Positions 1 to 5,832 are shown, counted from the stretch's first letter. The stretch: DNA of 7,805 bases from CAZTAK01 sp964611585 (GCA_964611585.1 CAZTAK010000094.1:1-7805); one strand, 5' to 3'. Numbers and translations are program-made. Notes: generated by a model from the letters alone, not told the origin.

Positions 1-180
1 GGCCAGGACGCCCAGTATGCGGGCAAGGCCCCATCCTATCGCGACAACGGCGACGGCACGGTCACCGACCTGACGACCTGCCTGATGTGGTCCAAAGCCG
101 TCGAACTCAACAAGGTGAGCTTGGCCGAGGCCGAGAGGATCGCGCGGGAGAGGCGCCTCGGCGGACAAACCGATTGGCGC
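1..180 (+). repeat. Direct repeat, left copy (partner 1443-1622)
   Basis: These 180 bases align without gaps to 1443-1622 with 11 substitutions (at 56, 63, 72, 74, 75, 79, 107, 114, 125, 147 and 152), about 94% identity. The repeat ends sharply at 180/181. It may extend left past the window edge. The two copies lie 1442 bp apart in the same orientation. Confidence 0.9.
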
Positions 181-219
181 TTGGTGGTGGCGCGCACTGC
201 CGCGCCGCGACTGCCATGA
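1..219 (+). pseudogene. Truncated DUF1566 (Lcl C-terminal-like) gene fragment, cut by the window start
   Basis: Frame 1 is open from the window edge to a TGA at 217-219 and gives 72 residues. The first 60 match the start of the first DUF1566 domain of the large gene downstream (GQDAQYAGK, DNGDGTVTD, LMW, GGQTDWR). After base 180 the similarity stops abruptly, and 12 unrelated residues (LVVARTAAPRLP) precede the stop. A DUF1566 domain normally continues for well over 100 residues past this point, so this is a 3'-truncated remnant. The family motif DLNTGLMW reads DLTTCLMW here, which suggests relaxed selection. It retains the family-typical DNGDGT where the intact gene has DNGDDT, so it is not simply a derivative of the intact copy. 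The upstream part lies outside the window, so whether it also carried an MBL domain is unknown. Confidence 0.7.
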
Positions 220-225
220 TAGAAT
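196..225 (+). promoter_or_regulatory. Weak candidate promoter for the MBL-DUF1566 gene
   Basis: TAGAAT at 220-225 matches the -10 consensus at five of six positions and lies about 40 bases before the chosen ATG. The best -35 candidate, ACTGCC at 196-201 with an 18-base spacer, is poor. An imperfect inverted repeat, GAATTTCC/GGAATTC with one bulged base (222-237), overlaps the -10 and could be an operator or a leader hairpin. The assignment rests on position and one hexamer only. Confidence 0.2.
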
Positions 226-263
226 TTCCCGGAATTCGCGGCCGGGCAACCAGGGAAAGAGGA

Positions 264-2600
264 ATGCGAAGATCGGTTCTGGCCTGCCTCGTCGCCGGGG
301 CGCTCGTCCTTCGGGTCGCCGCGCCGGCGCAGGCGGCGTCTCCTGGCCCGTTCGGCGACCCGTCGGCCCGGCCGGGGGCCCTTTCCGTCATGATCCTCGG
401 GTCCGGGGCACCGCGCTTCGATCCGACCCGGTCGCGCCCAAGCGTCTTTGTCCGATATGGCCGTGCCAACCTGCTCGTCGACATGGGCCTGGGCACGGAA
501 CGGCGGCTCCACGAGGAAGGCGTCGACCTCGGCCAGCTGAGCGCATTTCTCTTTACCCACCATCACATCGACCATGACGCCGAACTCGCCGCCCTTCTCG
601 TCGAATCGCGGGTGCGTGGCGGTGCGGCGAAGATCGTCGGTCCGCCGGGAACCAGTCGCTACACGCGGTTTCTCCTCGACTTCTATGCCGAGGACATCGC
701 CTACCGCGCGGGGCGTACCGGCCAGTCGCCTGCGCGCCTGAATGAGGTGGATGTCCGCGACATCGACGGCGGCGAAACCCTTTCCCTGGACGGCCTCGCC
801 GTGCGCACGGCCCGGGTGCCGCACTCGATTCATACCGTCGCCTACCGCTTCGATTCCGCCGCCGGCAGCATCGTCGTGTCGGGCGACCTGACGTTCTCGG
901 AAGACCTGATCGCCCTGGCCAAAGGAGCGGACATCCTGGTCGTCGATTCGGGGGGGTTGCCCAGCGGCGGGGACCGCGCCACAGCGCAACAGCGCACCGG
1001 CCGAGGCGATCGGGCGGCGCCGGTGCAGTCCGGCCGGCCACGCCCGCAGGAGCCCGCCGGCGGTGCCAAGCCGGGGCGCGAGGAACCATCCCGCGGCACC
1101 CCCGGACCGCAGCGCGAGCGGGCCCATGCGACCCTTGAAGAGGTCGCGGAGATGGCGGCGCGCGCCGGCGTCGGGAATTTGGTCCTGACCCATGTCGGAG
1201 TCGCCGATGTCGACATGGATGCGGTCCGCGCCCGCGTCGGGAGGATATTCTCGGGCGCGTTCGAGTTGGCCGCCGACGGCATGACCCTGACCGCGCAACG
1301 GGGCGGACCCAGAGGCCAAGACACGGCGGCCGCGGCGGGCGGCACCCCTGCCGCGACCTGGACCCTTAACGACACCGGACAGACCGCGTGCTACGACGTG
1401 GTCCGGGCCATCGCCTGCCCGCGCCCCGGTGAAACCTTCTTCGGCCAGGACGCCCAGTATGCGGGCAAGGCCCCATCCTATCGCGACAACGGCGACGACA
1501 CGGTTACCGACCTCAACACCGGCCTGATGTGGTCCAAAGCCGTCGAACGCAACAAAGTGAGCTTGGTCGAGGCCGAGAGGATCGCGCGCGAGATGCGCCT
1601 CGGCGGACAAACCGATTGGCGCGTGCCCGACATCAAGGAACTCTATTCCCTGATCGACTTTCGCGGCTACACCGGTTTCGGCCGCGGCGGCGTATCCGAC
1701 GAGGCCCCGGACAACGCCATTCCCTTTATCAACACGGACTATTTCGACTTCGCCTACGGCAACACCGGCGCCGGCGAGCGATACATCGACGCCCAGTGGC
1801 TTTCCGGCACCAAATACGTCAGCAAGACCATGGAGGGCGACGAGACCTTATTCGGTGTCAACTTCGCCGACGGCAGGATCAAGGGCTACGGTTACCGGCG
1901 CCCGGGGAGCAGGACCGAAAAGCGCTTCTACGTCCGCTACGTTCGGGGCCAGCGCTTGGGCACCAACGACTTCGTGGACAACGGCGACGGGACGGTCATG
2001 GATCGCAGCACGGGACTGATGTGGATGCGGGCCGACGGCGGCAAGCCCGTGACCTGGGAAGAGGCGCTTGTCTACGCGGAGAGCCTCGTGCACGCGGGCT
2101 ACGACGACTGGAGGCTCCCCAACGCGAAGGAGCTCCAGTACCTGGTCGACTACTCGCGCTCGCCCGACACCACCGGTTCACCCGCCATCGATCCGGTCTT
2201 CCGCACGACCGCCATCATCAACGAGGCGGGGGTGAAGGACTATCCATACTTCTGGACCTCGACCACGCACCTGGACGGCCCCAAGGCCGGATCGCACGCG
2301 GCCTACATCGCGTTCGGCCGGGCGATCGGCAAGATGCGCGGCCGCGTCATGGACGTGCACGGCGCCGGTGCCCAGCGCAGCGATCCGAAGACCGGTTCCC
2401 CCAGCATCGGCAGCCGCGCGCCGCAAGGCGACGCGTTCCGGGCACGCAATTACGCGCGCGCCGTCCGGGGCGGTGAGTCGTCCCCGCGCACCGGGGCCCC
2501 TGGCGAGGACCGAAGCCACTACCCCTACCGGGTAAATGTGGTGCAGCACGATGGCGGCACGGGTGTGGGCCGGAGCCCGCCGTCCGGTACGCCGCGGTAG
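264..2600 (+). CDS. Exported metallo-beta-lactamase-fold protein fused to two DUF1566 domains
   Basis: This encodes 778 residues. The ATG at 264 is chosen over more upstream starts because a purine-rich AGGGAAAGAGG (252-262) precedes it and a clear signal peptide follows: MRR, a hydrophobic core to about residue 20, and an AQA-type cleavage site near 24. Residues 38-345 form an MBL-fold hydrolase of the RNase Z/arylsulfatase-like type: HxHxDH at H99/H101/D103/H104, H187, D208 in SGD, and H310 in LTHVG. All expected metal ligands are present, so it may be catalytic; the substrate is unknown. A low-complexity G/R/P/Q-rich insert (about 233-285) interrupts the domain before a conserved-looking HAT (288-290). 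Two DUF1566/Lcl-like domains follow. The first is about 366-565 (DTGQTACYD, GQDAQY, LNTGLMW, DWRVPDIKEL). The second is about 566-740 (DNGDGT, STGLMW, DDWRLPNAKEL, FWTSTT). The C-terminus (740-778) is G/P/S-rich. The protein probably acts in the periplasm or at the cell surface. The frame continues after TAG into an EF-hand pair, so the stop may be a nonsense mutation. Confidence 0.85.
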   Translation: MRRSVLACLVAGALVLRVAAPAQAASPGPFGDPSARPGALSVMILGSGAPRFDPTRSRPSVFVRYGRANLLVDMGLGTERRLHEEGVDLGQLSAFLFTHHHIDHDAELAALLVESRVRGGAAKIVGPPGTSRYTRFLLDFYAEDIAYRAGRTGQSPARLNEVDVRDIDGGETLSLDGLAVRTARVPHSIHTVAYRFDSAAGSIVVSGDLTFSEDLIALAKGADILVVDSGGLPSGGDRATAQQRTGRGDRAAPVQSGRPRPQEPAGGAKPGREEPSRGTPGPQRERAHATLEEVAEMAARAGVGNLVLTHVGVADVDMDAVRARVGRIFSGAFELAADGMTLTAQRGGPRGQDTAAAAGGTPAATWTLNDTGQTACYDVVRAIACPRPGETFFGQDAQYAGKAPSYRDNGDDTVTDLNTGLMWSKAVERNKVSLVEAERIAREMRLGGQTDWRVPDIKELYSLIDFRGYTGFGRGGVSDEAPDNAIPFINTDYFDFAYGNTGAGERYIDAQWLSGTKYVSKTMEGDETLFGVNFADGRIKGYGYRRPGSRTEKRFYVRYVRGQRLGTNDFVDNGDGTVMDRSTGLMWMRADGGKPVTWEEALVYAESLVHAGYDDWRLPNAKELQYLVDYSRSPDTTGSPAIDPVFRTTAIINEAGVKDYPYFWTSTTHLDGPKAGSHAAYIAFGRAIGKMRGRVMDVHGAGAQRSDPKTGSPSIGSRAPQGDAFRARNYARAVRGGESSPRTGAPGEDRSHYPYRVNVVQHDGGTGVGRSPPSGTPR
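1443..1622 (+). repeat. Direct repeat, right copy, inside the first DUF1566 domain
   Basis: This is the partner of 1-180 and encodes roughly residues 394-453 of the fusion protein. Its reading (DLNTGLMW) fits the family better than the left copy at most differing positions, as expected of the copy still under selection. The exception is DNGDDT here against the family-typical DNGDGT in the left copy. Confidence 0.9.
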
Positions 2601-2807
2601 CCCGGCGCCACGTCCCAGCCCTCATCTGCTGGCCCAGGATTTGTCCAGCGGCTCGACCGGGACGGCGACGGCAAGGTTTCCAGGGCCGAGTTTGACGGCC
2701 CGCCGGACCGCTTCGATTTGCACGACAAAAACCGCGACGGGTACCTCACGGAAGATGAAGCGCCCCAGCGGCCAGCGTCAGGAGCGCCCGGGCCGCCGCG
2801 GAAATGA
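2601..2807 (+). pseudogene. Stop-separated EF-hand pair, probable original C-terminus of the MBL-DUF1566 protein
   Basis: The codons after TAG 2598-2600 stay open in the same frame for 68 residues to TGA 2805-2807. A P/S/G linker (PGATSQPSSAGPG) continues the composition found before the stop. Two canonical 12-residue calcium loops then follow: DRDGDGKVSRAE at 2655-2690 and DKNRDGYLTEDE at 2724-2759. All acidic ligand positions, the central glycines and the final glutamates are intact. No ATG, GTG or TTG occurs in this frame between the TAG and the first loop, so it is not an independent gene. The likely history is a single sense-to-TAG change (for example CAG to TAG). Stop readthrough or a sequencing error are alternatives. 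The EF-hand identification is firm; the joined-gene reading is inference. Confidence 0.8.
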
Positions 2808-2868
2808 ACCGGGGCTGGCATGCCGACACTGCCTCATTCCGAGGTCATCGTGGTGGCGCACGACGTTA

Positions 2869-2901
2869 GCGGGCAAAGGCCGCCGGGATTCCGCATTTTT
2901 T
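2869..2901 (+). terminator. Candidate rho-independent terminator after the EF-hand frame
   Basis: GCGG (2869-2872) can pair with CCGC (2891-2894), with further GC-rich pairing possible inside. The stem is followed almost at once by a run of six T (2896-2901). It lies about 60 bases past the TGA at 2807, a normal position if the transcript includes the EF-hand segment. The stem is short and irregular. Confidence 0.35.
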
Positions 2902-2970
2902 CTCGCGGTGGACGGCTCCCGCACCGGTATCTGGAACCATGATACCCATGAGATGGGTTCCGAATAGGGT

Positions 2971-3003
2971 GCTCCGGTCCTTCCGAGCCTAACGCACCGG
3001 AGC
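2971..3003. terminator. Hairpin at the 3' end of the Sel1-like gene, possible bidirectional terminator
   Basis: GCTCCGGT (2971-2978) and ACCGGAGC (2996-3003) are perfect 8-bp inverted repeats around a 17-base loop. The right arm touches the stop codon of the minus-strand Sel1-like gene. It sits between two convergent genes, which fits a terminator, but neither side has a T run. A smaller perfect hairpin ACCCAT/ATGGGT with a 3-base loop lies at 2944-2958. Confidence 0.35.
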
Positions 3004-3671
3004 TAATTCTTCGGCACCCACGTTTGCGCTGCGCGTTCGACTTCCAGCTTTTCGTCCTCCGGCATGTCCGTTATGTAGACGGGTTCCAGAAAGTATTTGA
3101 CGAAGAACTCAGTCCACCAAAACTTCCCGAAATGCTTCTCCACGGCCTTCATCCAGAAGTAGGCTGCTTTCTTGTCCTTCGCCACTCCCCTACCGTCCAA
3201 GTAGTCTTGAGCCAAGTAGACCATGCCAGGCGGGTTGCCGGCCTCAGTCGCCGTTTGATGCAATTTGAACGCCGCCTCTTCGTCGCCCGGCTCATTCCTC
3301 CTCAGCAACACGTTTCCCATCTCCGCTACGGCTGTGAAGTTGCCATCGTCCATAAAGGTCTGGATGCGCTCCAAGGCTCGGGCCTTGATATCTTCCAACC
3401 CTTTTTCATGAGCGTTCTCATGTGCTCTGCCGTATTGATCGGCCGCAAGATCAATGTCTTTCTCCGCGCCCTGGCCGCGCTCATACATTTGTCCGGCAGC
3501 CAAATTAGCGCGAAAATCATCTGAATCAGTCGTGAACTTTTTCAAGGCCCGTCGATAGTTGCCCTGCTCGTAGGCCTTGAGCCCCGCATCGTAATCCGCC
3601 TGCGCCACTGTGGGCGCCCCGGTGCAAACGGCCAGGACAAACGCCACGGGAAGGTACTTTATGAACGACAT
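3003..3671 (-). CDS. Exported Sel1-like/TPR-like repeat protein
   Basis: The product has 222 residues and a Sec-type signal peptide: MSFIKYLP, a hydrophobic core of about residues 9-23, and cleavage after AQA near residue 25. A TPR-like helix pair YDAGLKAYEQGNYRRALKKF (27-46) begins the mature protein. Sel1-like repeats follow at about 56-84 (GQMYERGQG) and 149-178 (AQDYLDGRGV, AAYFWMKA). Sel1 repeats are alpha-solenoids that bind partner proteins, so a periplasmic scaffold or chaperone-like role is likely; the partner is unknown. Three in-frame ATGs exist (3701, 3674, 3671). A strong AGGAGG (3679-3684, complement) favours 3671, with 7-base spacing, or 3674, with 4. It is convergent with the MBL gene and stands alone. 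The aromatic C-terminal segment (FGKFWWTEFFVKYF, 181-194) is distinctive and could be a partner-binding helix. Confidence 0.85.
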   Translation of the reverse strand: MSFIKYLPVAFVLAVCTGAPTVAQADYDAGLKAYEQGNYRRALKKFTTDSDDFRANLAAGQMYERGQGAEKDIDLAADQYGRAHENAHEKGLEDIKARALERIQTFMDDGNFTAVAEMGNVLLRRNEPGDEEAAFKLHQTATEAGNPPGMVYLAQDYLDGRGVAKDKKAAYFWMKAVEKHFGKFWWTEFFVKYFLEPVYITDMPEDEKLEVERAAQTWVPKN

Positions 3672-3733
3672 CATCGCCCCTCCTTCGGAGACCTCAAACA
3701 AGGCAGTTCCGTGGATCGGCCCACCGTTTATGA

Positions 3734-3753
3734 TAGCCCATTATGTTAGCCCA
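3734..3753 (-). promoter_or_regulatory. Paired TAGCCCA motif upstream of the Sel1-like gene
   Basis: TAGCCCA occurs at 3734-3740 and again at 3747-3753, a 13-base period, about 65-80 bases before the gene start. Read on the minus strand, TATCAT and CATAAT in the same stretch are possible -10 hexamers with poor -35 partners. It may be an operator or promoter element; this is weakly supported. Confidence 0.25.
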
Positions 3754-4139
3754 AAAGGTGCGTTGGGAATGACCGCTCCTCGCTAGCAGCGGCGGTTCAG
3801 GCGCGCATCTCAGCCCGGCCGCTTTCCAGCGCTAACCGGACATCCCGAAGATGGGAACCATCGGTCAGTTTATAACCCATGGGAGACTTTGGCGTTGCCC
3901 GAGGCCGTGGGACAGTGGTGGCTCACATTGCGGGCTTGAGCGGCAAGGCCGATCAAGGGTGATCGAGATCGGGGCGCCGCGGTGGTGCGGTCCGGTCGGT
4001 ACGTCACGTTCCAGCCTGCCGAGGTCGCGATTCTACGGCAATTGTTCGCGGAAACTCCGCGACTGATCACCGACCTGCGACCACCACGCGATTGTGCGAC
4101 CGTCTTCCGTGATCGGGAGAAACCGTCCGGAAATCGGGG
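3754..4139. other. Intergenic region without a convincing gene
   Basis: Short open frames here lack ribosome-binding sites and any recognisable protein. Structures seen are an imperfect CCGCT/AGCGG stem near 3767-3795, CCGATC (3949-3954) facing GATCGG (3967-3972), and a perfect 7-bp stem TCGCGGA/TCCGCGA with an AAC loop at 4046-4062. None is followed by a T run. The region separates two divergent genes, so it should hold promoters for both. Confidence 0.4.
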
Positions 4140-4145
4140 TATATT
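4140..4145 (+). promoter_or_regulatory. Candidate -10 box for the basic-tail protein gene
   Basis: TATATT lies 33 bases before the chosen ATG at 4178 and matches the -10 consensus at five of six positions. No good -35 hexamer is found 16-18 bases upstream, so an activator or an alternative sigma factor would be needed if it is used. Confidence 0.3.
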
Positions 4146-4177
4146 GCGCCAAGGAATTTTCCATAGGGAAGAACGCC

Positions 4178-4879
4178 ATGGCGACAGATCAGAATCCGCG
4201 GCGGAGCCGAAAACCTGGAGCGACGGCGCGGAAATCAAGCACGGGTCCGAAAACGATAGCCGGCGAAACGCTGCTTGCAGGCTTTTCCCAAAGGACCCGG
4301 CAAGCAGTGCAGAAGGCCGCGAAGATGGATGGGGTGGGCGTCAGAGCGTGGGCCGACAAAACGCTCCGCGAAGCGGCTGAATCGGCGCTCAAGGGTGGGT
4401 CGAGCCCGCCCTCTTTGACGTCTGAGTTCGCGGAAACACTCGACGACATCTCGAAAAGCATGAAGGAGCTTGCCGACCGTCGGTTCCTTTCCGATCTATC
4501 GCTGAAACACATGCAGGAAGCGGCGAGCGACTGGGGCGAGCACATCAGTTCGACCTATGGGGACGTGGCGAAACGCTCGGATGCGGCGCTTGACGAAATC
4601 AGGTCGCGGACGGGCACCGCGCTTTCCGAGGCCGCGAAATGGGGTTCGGACGTCGTCGAACAGCTCAAGAAGTCGGCGACCGAACTCGGGCAAAGGCAGC
4701 AAGCCGAGCGCGCATCGCATTCAACCGAGTACGCGGGTCCTATGCGCGAAACCGCCGCCGGGGCCAAACCGGCGCGCAAAAGCCCACCGACGCATGCGAA
4801 CAAGAAACGTTCGGACGCGAAGGCAACGTCCGCGCCGGCAAGGCGCAGACGCGGCACGATACCGCGACCGGGGACGTGA
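4178..4879 (+). CDS. Hypothetical helical protein with RHH-like segment and basic C-terminal tail
   Basis: This encodes 233 residues; I do not recognise the family. The ATG at 4178 is chosen because AGGGAAG (4165-4171) precedes it at suitable spacing; a GTG at 4094 would add 28 unlikely residues. Residues 1-27 are basic and disordered-looking. Residues 32-72 (FSQRTRQAVQKAAKMDGVGVR, then WADKTLREAAE) resemble the helix-turn-helix half of ribbon-helix-helix/Arc-like proteins. Residues 82-178 are long amphipathic helices rich in A, E, K and S with a phasin-like look. Residues 190-233 form an A/K/P/R-rich tail ending in ARRRR, like histone H1-type or phasin tails that bind nucleic acid. There is no signal peptide or membrane segment. 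It may be a nucleoid- or granule-associated protein, which is inference. Another frame stays open past the TGA to 5057, so a late frameshift is possible. Confidence 0.7.
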   Translation: MATDQNPRRSRKPGATARKSSTGPKTIAGETLLAGFSQRTRQAVQKAAKMDGVGVRAWADKTLREAAESALKGGSSPPSLTSEFAETLDDISKSMKELADRRFLSDLSLKHMQEAASDWGEHISSTYGDVAKRSDAALDEIRSRTGTALSEAAKWGSDVVEQLKKSATELGQRQQAERASHSTEYAGPMRETAAGAKPARKSPPTHANKKRSDAKATSAPARRRRGTIPRPGT

Positions 4880-5094
4880 CACCGAAGGACGCGGCCTCGA
4901 TCCTCCGCGGGCGCGCGTCGGGCTTTGGGCGACCGAGGGAAACTCGCGGACGGACGCTCGACCGGCGGGCGATGTGACGCGGTCTCGACGATTCCTCGAC
5001 CACGCCGCTACGGCCCTCACACGCCTCTTGCGGCCGGCCGCGGATGCGTGGAGATGAGACAACCGTGTGAACGGAAGAAGACCGCAACCAACGC

Positions 5095-5125
5095 CAACGG
5101 GGCCTTCCTGGAAACGGCCCCGTTG
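5095..5125. terminator. Perfect 10-bp stem hairpin, probable terminator of the basic-tail gene
   Basis: CAACGGGGCC (5095-5104) and GGCCCCGTTG (5116-5125) pair perfectly around an 11-base loop that itself contains TTCC/GGAA. It is the strongest short hairpin in the window. There is no T run on either side, so intrinsic termination is uncertain. It lies 215 bases after the annotated stop at 4879, but only 37 bases after a TGA ending an alternative frame at 5057. Confidence 0.5.
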
Positions 5126-5262
5126 ATCCGCAGTGAGACGGGCGGAAGCCCTGTTCATTACCGTCCATTCGGACAGCCGCTTCGCCGCGATTTGTCTCGC
5201 TGAACTTTCGCTACGAGCACCTAGGCCCGTTCGCTCAACGCATCACCGATTGTTGGTTCGTC
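5126..5262. other. Non-coding gap
   Basis: No open frame with a plausible start, RNA gene or repeat is seen here. Together with 4880-5094 and 5329-5489 it forms a 610-bp gene-poor interval. Confidence 0.4.
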
Positions 5263-5294
5263 CATGCATTTGCATGAATTGAGAATCGTATAAT
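5263..5294 (+). promoter_or_regulatory. Dyad operator-like site plus consensus -10 in an AT-rich island
   Basis: CATGCA (5263-5268) and TGCATG (5271-5276) form a perfect 6-bp dyad separated by TT. Twelve bases later is TATAAT (5289-5294), a full -10 consensus. With a 17-base spacer the -35 would fall on GCATTT inside the dyad, a usual place for an activator or repressor site. No protein gene on the + strand follows, so the product, if any, would be a small RNA or a transcript antisense to the zinc-ribbon gene. The surrounding 60 bases are unusually AT-rich for this window. Confidence 0.3.
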
Positions 5295-5305
5295 TCGTCG
5301 TAAAA

Positions 5306-5328
5306 GGGTCAAATTACTTTTGTGACCC
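5306..5328 (-). terminator. Candidate terminator on the minus strand after the zinc-ribbon gene
   Basis: GGGTCA (5306-5311) and TGACCC (5323-5328) form a perfect 6-bp stem with an 11-base loop. On the minus strand the stem is followed by TTTT (5305-5302). It is 162 bases past the stop of the zinc-ribbon gene. Alternatively it is a hairpin near the 5' end of a transcript from the TATAAT at 5289. Confidence 0.35.
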
Positions 5329-5489
5329 GTTCCCACCACGGCGGTGTGCGCGCTGGCGCGGCACTCGGTCTAGCCGGCCGCCGTTTGCGCCATGAGACTC
5401 GTGGCGGCGAGAGACCATGTCTCACGGACGACTGGATGTCGGCTCCTGGCCGAACGGCGACATTCCGGCCATCAATGATATTGGCGTTC

Positions 5490-5693
5490 TCAACGCCGGC
5501 TCCGGCACCGGCTGCACAAACGGTGGTGCGCCCCTTCGGAGCGGAACTCTTCCCCACAGGCCAGACAATTGCGAACGGTGGTGATCGCCTCGTACTCGAT
5601 TCTGTGACGTTCCCTCGCTTCGGCGATTTTTTCTCGTCGCGCCAGTTTACCGGGCGAAAACGCTTGGATTTGTGAGGTATCCGACTCGGACAT
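5490..5693 (-). CDS. Small CxxC-CxxC zinc-ribbon protein
   Basis: The product has 67 residues. A charged helical N-terminal half (FSPGKLARREKIAEARERHR) is followed by CLACGEEF (C43, C46) and LCSRC (C60, C63), a CxxC-13-CxxC spacing typical of a single zinc ribbon. The connecting SEGAHHR is the type of linker seen in small uncharacterised alphaproteobacterial zinc-finger proteins; the function is unknown, and nucleic-acid or ribosome contact is only a guess. The start at 5693 is chosen because AGGAGG (5699-5704, complement) lies 5 bases upstream; an ATG at 5711 has only a weak site. It follows the helicase gene on the same strand by 139 bp, separated by a large inverted repeat. A 6-bp hairpin (5483-5497) overlaps its stop codon. 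Confidence 0.8.
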   Translation of the reverse strand: MSESDTSQIQAFSPGKLARREKIAEARERHRIEYEAITTVRNCLACGEEFRSEGAHHRLCSRCRSRR

Positions 5694-5739
5694 CGTGTCC
5701 TCCTGCTCCATGAGAGTTCATCCTATCAGGGAATAAGCG

Positions 5740-5808
5740 GGGACGGGAGGATTGGGAGAAACGTGCGAAGCACGAAGCGCCTATTCTCCATATCCTCCGT
5801 ATCGTCCC
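5740..5808. repeat. Long imperfect inverted repeat between helicase and zinc-ribbon genes
   Basis: Three paired blocks lie in order: GGGACG (5740-5745) with CGTCCC (5803-5808), GGAGGAT (5746-5752) with ATCCTCC (5792-5798), and GGAGAA (5755-5760) with TTCTCC (5784-5789). That is 19 base pairs interrupted by a 4-base bulge and one 2-by-2 mismatch. The apical part holds a second hairpin, CGTGC-GAA-GCACG (5762-5774). On the minus strand the structure begins 24 bases after the helicase stop, a terminator-like position, but no T run follows. It could also be a REP- or MITE-like repeat or an mRNA-stabilising structure. Confidence 0.7.
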
Positions 5809-5832
5809 TCTATCGTCTTTTTCCGGCTGGGG

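Noticed and set aside
36..1610. 524-codon minus-strand open frame
   Set aside because: It lies antisense to the signal peptide, MBL and DUF1566 motifs on the + strand, which are unambiguous. Long antisense frames are expected in GC-rich coding DNA.
1..1622. Direct repeat read as template/variable repeat of a diversity-generating retroelement, since DUF1566 has a C-lectin-like fold
   Set aside because: The 11 differences are not concentrated at adenines of one copy, one copy is truncated, and no reverse transcriptase gene is present.
1529..2476. 315-codon + strand open frame
   Set aside because: It is a shifted frame across the DUF1566 domains; its translation is R/H-rich with no recognisable motif. 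Its start resembles that of the other long + frame only because both fall in the duplicated 180 bp.
2536..2967. 143-codon + strand frame crossing the EF-hand region
   Set aside because: It runs out of frame with the EF-hand loops and has no domain or ribosome-binding site.
3851..4066. Short + strand frames (3851-4066 and 3982-4380) upstream of the basic-tail gene
   Set aside because: No ribosome-binding site, no domain, and the second runs into the real gene in another frame.
4721..5168. Two long minus-strand frames opposite the basic-tail gene
   Set aside because: Composition is R/S/P-rich with no motif; they look like GC-driven shadows of the + strand gene and its downstream region.
5322..5675. 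117-codon + strand frame starting at GTG
   Set aside because: It is antisense to the zinc-ribbon gene, which has a strong ribosome-binding site and four spaced cysteines. This frame has no ribosome-binding site.
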